Assembly (NCBI GenBank): GCA_017557785.1
Contig: JAFYYA010000062.1
Coordinates: 1 to 43,955, forward strand
Length of the DNA stretch: 43,955 nt
Direction of reading: 5' to 3'
Source: Salinivirgaceae bacterium
GTDB lineage: Bacteria > Bacteroidota > Bacteroidia > Bacteroidales > SZUA-534
The stretch's first letter is position 1. Each line of letters opens with the position of its first letter. Of this stretch, positions 42,561 to 43,955 are shown piece after piece. Below the pieces are notes generated by a model. It ran no database searches. It saw only the letters and a program-made list of their open reading frames with translations, and was not told the origin of the DNA. Position numbers and translations under genes: made by a program.

Positions 42561-42816
42561 GTTGTGTTTTTTGGTTGGTGGATTTCCAAAAAGATTCCAT
42601 TTAAAACTACCATCATTTCAACGTTTTTCACAAAATGAACATGCCGTTGTTGACAACTGCCGACAATTCGTGTAAAATCATTTTCGGTTGTTTCATTCCT
42701 TTATAAGGGTGATTCACAAAACCACTTTTCGATTCTCAAAACATTGTCTGACAATTCAGAATTGGTGCGGTTTTATGGCCATCAGCAACTATAACAAAAC
42801 GTAATATTTTACCACA

Positions 42817-43955
42817 ATGGAAGCGAAATTAAATCTGCCGTCAATCAAAATCTGCAAGCGCGACGGGCGCATTGTCAATTTTGAAGCCGAAAAAATCAGT
42901 TACGCAATCTTCAAGGCTCTGCGTGCCGTGGGCAAACCCGACCGTCAACTGGCCGAGGACTTAATGCTTGAGGTCATTACGAAACTTAATTTGTTCGACA
43001 AACTCGATTACACCCCGACGGTGGAGGAAGTGCAGGACACTGTGGAGAAAGTGCTGTTCGACAATAAGTTATTCGACGCTGCAAAGGCTTACATCGTCTA
43101 TCGCAAGCAGCACGAGAGCATGCGCAACACCAAGGAGTTGCTCTCGAATATGGACATCATCGACAAGTATATCGACTTGAATGACTGGCGGATAAAGGAA
43201 AGTGCCAACTCGTCGTATTCGCTTCAGGGTTTGAATCAGCACATCGCCACCATCATCAGTTCGCAATATTGGCTGGAACGTGTTTATTCTGAAGAGATTA
43301 AGCAGGCTTATCAGTCGGGACACATCCACATTCACGATTTGGGATTCTTGAGTGTTTACTGCGTGGGTTGGGATTTGGAAGACCTTCTAATGACTGGTTT
43401 CACGGGCGTTCCTGGCAAGATTGAGAGTAGTCCGGCAAAGCACCTGCGCACCGCTTTGGGGCAGATTGTCAACTTCTTCTACACAATGCAGGGCGAGGCT
43501 GCGGGCGCACAGGCATTCTCAAGTTTCGATACCTATCTGGCACCGTTCATCCGTTACGATAATCTTGATTACGAAGGTGTTAAGCAGTGCTTGCAGGAAT
43601 TTATGTTCAACATCAACGTGCCAACGCGCGTCGGATTCCAAACACCGTTCACCAACATCACACTCGACTTGAAGGTGCCTGGCAACTTGAAAGACCATCC
43701 GGTAATCATCGGCGGAAAAATGCAAGACCTGACCTATGGTGATTTCCAAGCCGAAATGGATATTTTCAATGCCGCTTTCGCCGACGTTATGTCGGAAGGC
43801 GACGCTCACGGAAGCGTGTTCTCGTTCCCGATTCCGACCTATAACATTACCAAGGATTTCGATTGGGACAATCCGGCTTACGCCAAAATTTGGGAAATCA
43901 CAGCCAAATACGGCATTCCATACTTCTCGAACTTTGTCAATTCCGATATGAGCCC
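42817..43955 (+). CDS. nrdD: Anaerobic ribonucleoside-triphosphate reductase (3' end beyond window)
   Basis: The frame opens at the ATG at 42817 and runs open to the window edge, giving about 379 residues of a protein usually ~700 long. Residues ~9-100 form an ATP-cone (IKICKRDGRIVNFEAEKISYAIFKAL...VQDTVEKVL), the allosteric dATP/ATP site. The catalytic barrel then starts: LNQHIATIISSQYWLERVYS, GHIHIHDLGFLSVYCVGWD, FTGVPGKIESSPAKHLRTAL, NVPTRVGFQTPFTNITLDL, SVFSFPIPTYNITKDFDW. NrdD makes dNTPs under anoxia with a glycyl radical installed by NrdG; the glycyl site lies beyond the window. The 256-bp upstream gap contains a CAATTC-A-GAATTG dyad (42752-42764). No NrdR-like box was recognised. Confidence 0.94.
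   Translation, partial: MEAKLNLPSIKICKRDGRIVNFEAEKISYAIFKALRAVGKPDRQLAEDLMLEVITKLNLFDKLDYTPTVEEVQDTVEKVLFDNKLFDAAKAYIVYRKQHESMRNTKELLSNMDIIDKYIDLNDWRIKESANSSYSLQGLNQHIATIISSQYWLERVYSEEIKQAYQSGHIHIHDLGFLSVYCVGWDLEDLLMTGFTGVPGKIESSPAKHLRTALGQIVNFFYTMQGEAAGAQAFSSFDTYLAPFIRYDNLDYEGVKQCLQEFMFNINVPTRVGFQTPFTNITLDLKVPGNLKDHPVIIGGKMQDLTYGDFQAEMDIFNAAFADVMSEGDAHGSVFSFPIPTYNITKDFDWDNPAYAKIWEITAKYGIPYFSNFVNSDMS

Overview
The window looks like a chromosomal segment of an anaerobic, probably gut-type or sediment-type member of the Bacteroidales (Bacteroidota). The evidence is a type IX secretion (T9SS) C25 sortase, a giant protein with a T9SS C-terminal sorting domain, an anaerobic ribonucleotide reductase (NrdD), an aryl-CoA ligase with an ACT partner, a 2-hydroxyacyl-CoA dehydratase/activase system, A-rich translation starts without Shine-Dalgarno sequences, and Bacteroidota-type -7 boxes (TAnnTTTG). 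No rRNA, tRNA, CRISPR array, prophage or intact insertion sequence was seen. The genetic code is standard: several genes end in TAG.

Layout. 1-3814: five tandem paralogous membrane proteins of ABC-2-permease type, closed by a YtrA-type GntR regulator. 3846-4773: a nested palindromic intergenic element, then a small secreted-protein gene interrupted by an in-frame TAG. 5019-9573: purA, then an aminotransferase, a phenylacetate-CoA ligase and a tandem-ACT protein, which together resemble an aryl-acid/aromatic amino acid module. 9647-15143 (minus strand): a 910-residue Cache-HAMP-GAF-PAS sensor ending in a decayed hemerythrin domain, downstream of clpB. 15435-20883: an M23 peptidase, then a lipoprotein, a small secreted protein and an ABCG-type ATPase-permease fusion. 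21131-24083 (minus strand): a SiaC/SiaB partner-switch pair, mnmA and a MORN/YwqK-like protein. 24283-30732: an HU protein, four LytTR-like sites phased at 21 bp, two very small hydrophobic ORFs and a 1855-residue T9SS substrate. 31019-36734: a 2-hydroxyacyl-CoA dehydratase activase and its dehydratase half as separate genes, then a TetR regulator and a deoxynucleoside kinase. 36766-37500 (minus strand): pssA. 37704-42560: a PorU/PorU2-like sortase. 42817 to the end: nrdD, cut by the window edge.

The observations most worth following are these. (1) Heptanucleotide-phased, degenerate tandem repeats fill many intergenic gaps, in at least four sequence families that share the 7-bp period. (2) The four-site, 21-bp-phased LytTR-type operator array lies upstream of two microprotein ORFs and the giant secreted protein. 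(3) The sensor's C-terminal hemerythrin fold has lost six of seven iron ligands, and the protein has no recognisable kinase, cyclase or phosphatase output. (4) The permease-like genes form a five-copy array. (5) The dehydratase/activase system is split into two genes at a gap filled with the heptad repeat.
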